7,632 nucleotides of DNA, taken from positions 1 to 7,632 of the forward strand of contig CABVBB010000088.1 of assembly GCA_902496505.1 (NCBI GenBank), given 5' to 3'. Source of the stretch: an uncultured Peptococcaceae bacterium (lineage in GTDB: Bacteria > Bacillota > Peptococcia > Peptococcales > Peptococcaceae). The position numbers and the translations under genes were made by a program. The notes under the pieces were generated by a model that was given only the letters and a program-made list of their open reading frames with translations, made no database searches and was not told the DNA's origin. The first letter of the stretch is position 1; each line of letters opens with the position of its first letter. Below, piece by piece: positions 6,439 through 7,632 of the stretch.

Positions 6439-7362
6439 TCAGGTGAGCGCGGCGGCAAAATCCTTGAGGTACTGGCTCAAAAACTGCACCTCCGGCGGCT
6501 GCGGGCGATTTTGCTGGGCGAGCAGGCCAAAGGTGATCTGCACATCGTCGCGGATCGTCTGGATGACAATATCATTGGTGGGTGATAGACGCGAATTTTG
6601 TTGGAAGATCGGCTGCACGGTGAGGCCGATGCCTTGACCGCGCTGGATCATATTGTGGCACAGCGGCGACGAGGTGTGCATCATCAGCCGCTTCGGCGCG
6701 CCGAAATGCTGGATGATGCGCAGTTCCAGCGGGAGGTCATTGGTATCCGGCTGATAGATGATCAGCGGCTGATCCAAGAGGCTCTTGATGGAAACGGTCT
6801 TATATACCGCCAGCGGCAGTGAGCGGGGCGTCAGGGCCAGCAGCCGGCAGGCGAAAAGCGGTTCAAAATACAGATCAGGATCGCTTTTGAACAGAGACTG
6901 GCCGTCGATTTGGCAGCTGTAGGTGGTGGCCAGATGATAGATATCCGCAGTGAGCTGCGTTTTGATATCATGGTAAGCTGTGGGCCGGACCCGCACAGTG
7001 CAGTTGGGCAGATCATTGGCCGCTTGAGTCAAAAAATCCAGGAAAAACAAATTGAATTCGCCGTGGGCCGTCAAGATCTCATACATTCCCGTGAGCTGGG
7101 CGGCCTTGTGTCCCCGGCTTTTGGCATGGATGGCACCCAAGGTGCCCAAAAAAGTTTCGGCAGCCTCCATGACCTGGCGGCCATCTTCGGTCAGGCTGAC
7201 GCCCTTGAACGAACGATTGAGCAAGACGAGATCCAGCTCCTTTTCCATGGCGGTGATGGACATGGAAAGCGCCTGCGGCGTCAGATGAAGCTTTTCCGCG
7301 GCAGCACTGAGAGATGGATTTTGACTGATGGTGATCAAATATTGAAGCTGCTCTAAGCGCAT
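6439..7362 (-). CDS. LysR-family transcriptional regulator
   Basis: A 307-residue DNA-binding regulator. The N-terminal winged helix-turn-helix is typical of LysR proteins: MRLEQLQYLITIS, then the HTH at about 17-37 (SLSAAAEKLHLTPQALSMSI) and the following helix with MEKELDLVLLNRS. A linker helix (about 60-87) precedes an effector-binding domain, about 88-300, with the usual EPLFACRLLALTP and MIQRGQGIGLTVQP segments. The frame extends upstream to 7509, but the start at 7362 is chosen because the conserved N-terminus begins there and AGGAGG (complement of 7369-7374) lies 6 bases upstream. The gene is divergent from a TetR-family gene and convergent, with a one-base gap, to the membrane-anchored protein gene. 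LysR proteins usually repress themselves and act on the divergent gene when bound to a small ligand; here the ligand is unknown. Confidence 0.94.
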   Translation of the reverse strand: MRLEQLQYLITISQNPSLSAAAEKLHLTPQALSMSITAMEKELDLVLLNRSFKGVSLTEDGRQVMEAAETFLGTLGAIHAKSRGHKAAQLTGMYEILTAHGEFNLFFLDFLTQAANDLPNCTVRVRPTAYHDIKTQLTADIYHLATTYSCQIDGQSLFKSDPDLYFEPLFACRLLALTPRSLPLAVYKTVSIKSLLDQPLIIYQPDTNDLPLELRIIQHFGAPKRLMMHTSSPLCHNMIQRGQGIGLTVQPIFQQNSRLSPTNDIVIQTIRDDVQITFGLLAQQNRPQPPEVQFLSQYLKDFAAALT

Positions 7363-7368
7363 AAGACC

Positions 7369-7374
7369 CCTCCT
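7369..7374 (-). promoter_or_regulatory. Ribosome binding site fixing the LysR-family start
   Basis: AGGAGG on the minus strand, 6 bases upstream of the ATG at 7362. It decides between this start and the open upstream extension, which would run through the promoter region. Confidence 0.8.
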
Positions 7375-7402
7375 AGTGAAACGACGACAAGGTATTAATT
7401 TC

Positions 7403-7408
7403 ATTATA
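7403..7408 (-). promoter_or_regulatory. Candidate -10 element for the LysR-family gene
   Basis: A TATAAT on the minus strand, about 40 bases upstream of the LysR-family start codon, in an AT-rich stretch (about 7390-7445). No good -35 is seen at 16-18 bases, which is common for LysR-family promoters but leaves the call tentative. Confidence 0.4.
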
Positions 7409-7462
7409 TAGAAGGATAGCCAAAAAATATAGTTAAATTTTTGTTTGGCAGGTCTCTGACTC

Positions 7463-7491
7463 TTGACGGGCGATTGAGACAGGCCTATACT
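7463..7491 (+). promoter_or_regulatory. Sigma-A-type promoter of the TetR-family gene
   Basis: TTGACG (7463-7468) and TATACT (7486-7491) are separated by an optimal 17 bases. An overlapping TATAAT (7491-7496) is a second possible -10. This is the strongest vegetative promoter in the window. Confidence 0.8.
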
Positions 7492-7501
7492 ATAATCAAA
7501 A

Positions 7502-7516
7502 CTGAACAACGTTCAG
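7502..7516 (+). promoter_or_regulatory. Probable TetR-type operator
   Basis: CTGAACAACGTTCAG is a perfect 6-3-6 inverted repeat located just after the expected transcription start and 12 bases before the TetR-family start codon. The position suits a repressor acting on its own promoter. The symmetry is seen directly; the binding partner is inferred from adjacency. Confidence 0.65.
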
Positions 7517-7528
7517 AACGGAGGGCCT

Positions 7529-7632
7529 ATGAAGCACGGACTGATTTCCCGAGAACAACTCCTCAAGGCCGCTAAAGCGCTGGTCCTTGCAGAGGGCGCG
7601 GACGCGCTCAATATCCGCCGTTTGGCCGCTGC
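7529..7632 (+). CDS. TetR/AcrR-family transcriptional regulator (3' truncated by window)
   Basis: The first 34 residues of a TetR-family repressor: MKHGLISREQLLKAAKALV and then LAEGADALNIRRLAA. This corresponds to helix 1 and the start of the helix-turn-helix (REQLLKAAKALVLAEGADALNIRRLA is the usual spacing). GGAGGG (7520-7525) precedes the ATG at an unusually short 3-4 bases. The promoter and an inverted-repeat operator immediately upstream indicate autorepression. It is divergent from the LysR-family gene, with 166 bases between the start codons. TetR proteins respond to small ligands and often control efflux or metabolic genes nearby, which would lie beyond the window end. The assignment rests on a short segment but the pattern is characteristic. 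Confidence 0.8.
   Translation, partial: MKHGLISREQLLKAAKALVLAEGADALNIRRLAA

Noticed and set aside
7363..7509. 49-residue N-terminal extension of the LysR-family protein
   Set aside because: It would run through both divergent promoters, and the conserved HTH start and AGGAGG site point to 7362.
1..7632. CRISPR arrays, tRNA or rRNA genes, insertion sequences
   Set aside because: No regularly spaced repeats, cloverleaf-like sequences, rRNA signatures or transposase motifs were seen on either strand.

Overview
The window looks like chromosomal DNA of a Gram-positive-type bacterium, probably Bacillota (Clostridia or Negativicutes would fit). The basis is strong AGGAGG-type ribosome binding sites, sigma-A-like promoters (TATAAT, TTGACG-N17-TATACT), moderately GC-rich codon choice and a two-component-system/FtsX-type ABC transporter cassette typical of that phylum. 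No rRNA, tRNA, IS element or CRISPR array is visible, and the exact genus cannot be read from the sequence.

Layout: (1) 1-542, the 3' part of an ADP-ribosylglycohydrolase gene, closed by a hairpin terminator. (2) 596-5753, a self-contained module: OmpR-type response regulator, short-loop sensor histidine kinase, MacB/Lol/Bce-class ABC ATPase and an 858-residue tandem-FtsX permease. Each adjacent pair overlaps by 4 bases (GTGA or ATGA), except for a 93-base gap between kinase and ATPase. The module ends in a perfect 44-base palindromic terminator. (3) 5861-6437, a monocistronic gene with its own extended -10 promoter, encoding a small membrane-anchored protein I do not recognise. (4) 6439-7362 on the minus strand, a LysR-family regulator convergent with it. 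(5) 7463-7632, a divergent TetR-family regulator cut by the window end, with a clear promoter and a probable self-operator.

How the genes work together: the kinase has almost no extracellular region, while the permease has two large extracytoplasmic domains. This is the architecture of systems in which the transporter senses an envelope-active compound, such as an antimicrobial peptide, and signals through the kinase and regulator to raise its own expression. The most interesting finding is a near-identical 16-base site, TGTGACCAATTGGTCA at 596-611 and TGTGACCAAATCGTCA at 2349-2364 (14 of 16 identical). One copy lies before the regulator gene and one before the ATPase gene. In both places a GGTCA lies exactly 22 bases before a -10-like hexamer with no good -35, as expected for promoters activated by a bound regulator. 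This suggests the module's own operator and a self-amplifying circuit. The substrate cannot be inferred from the sequence.
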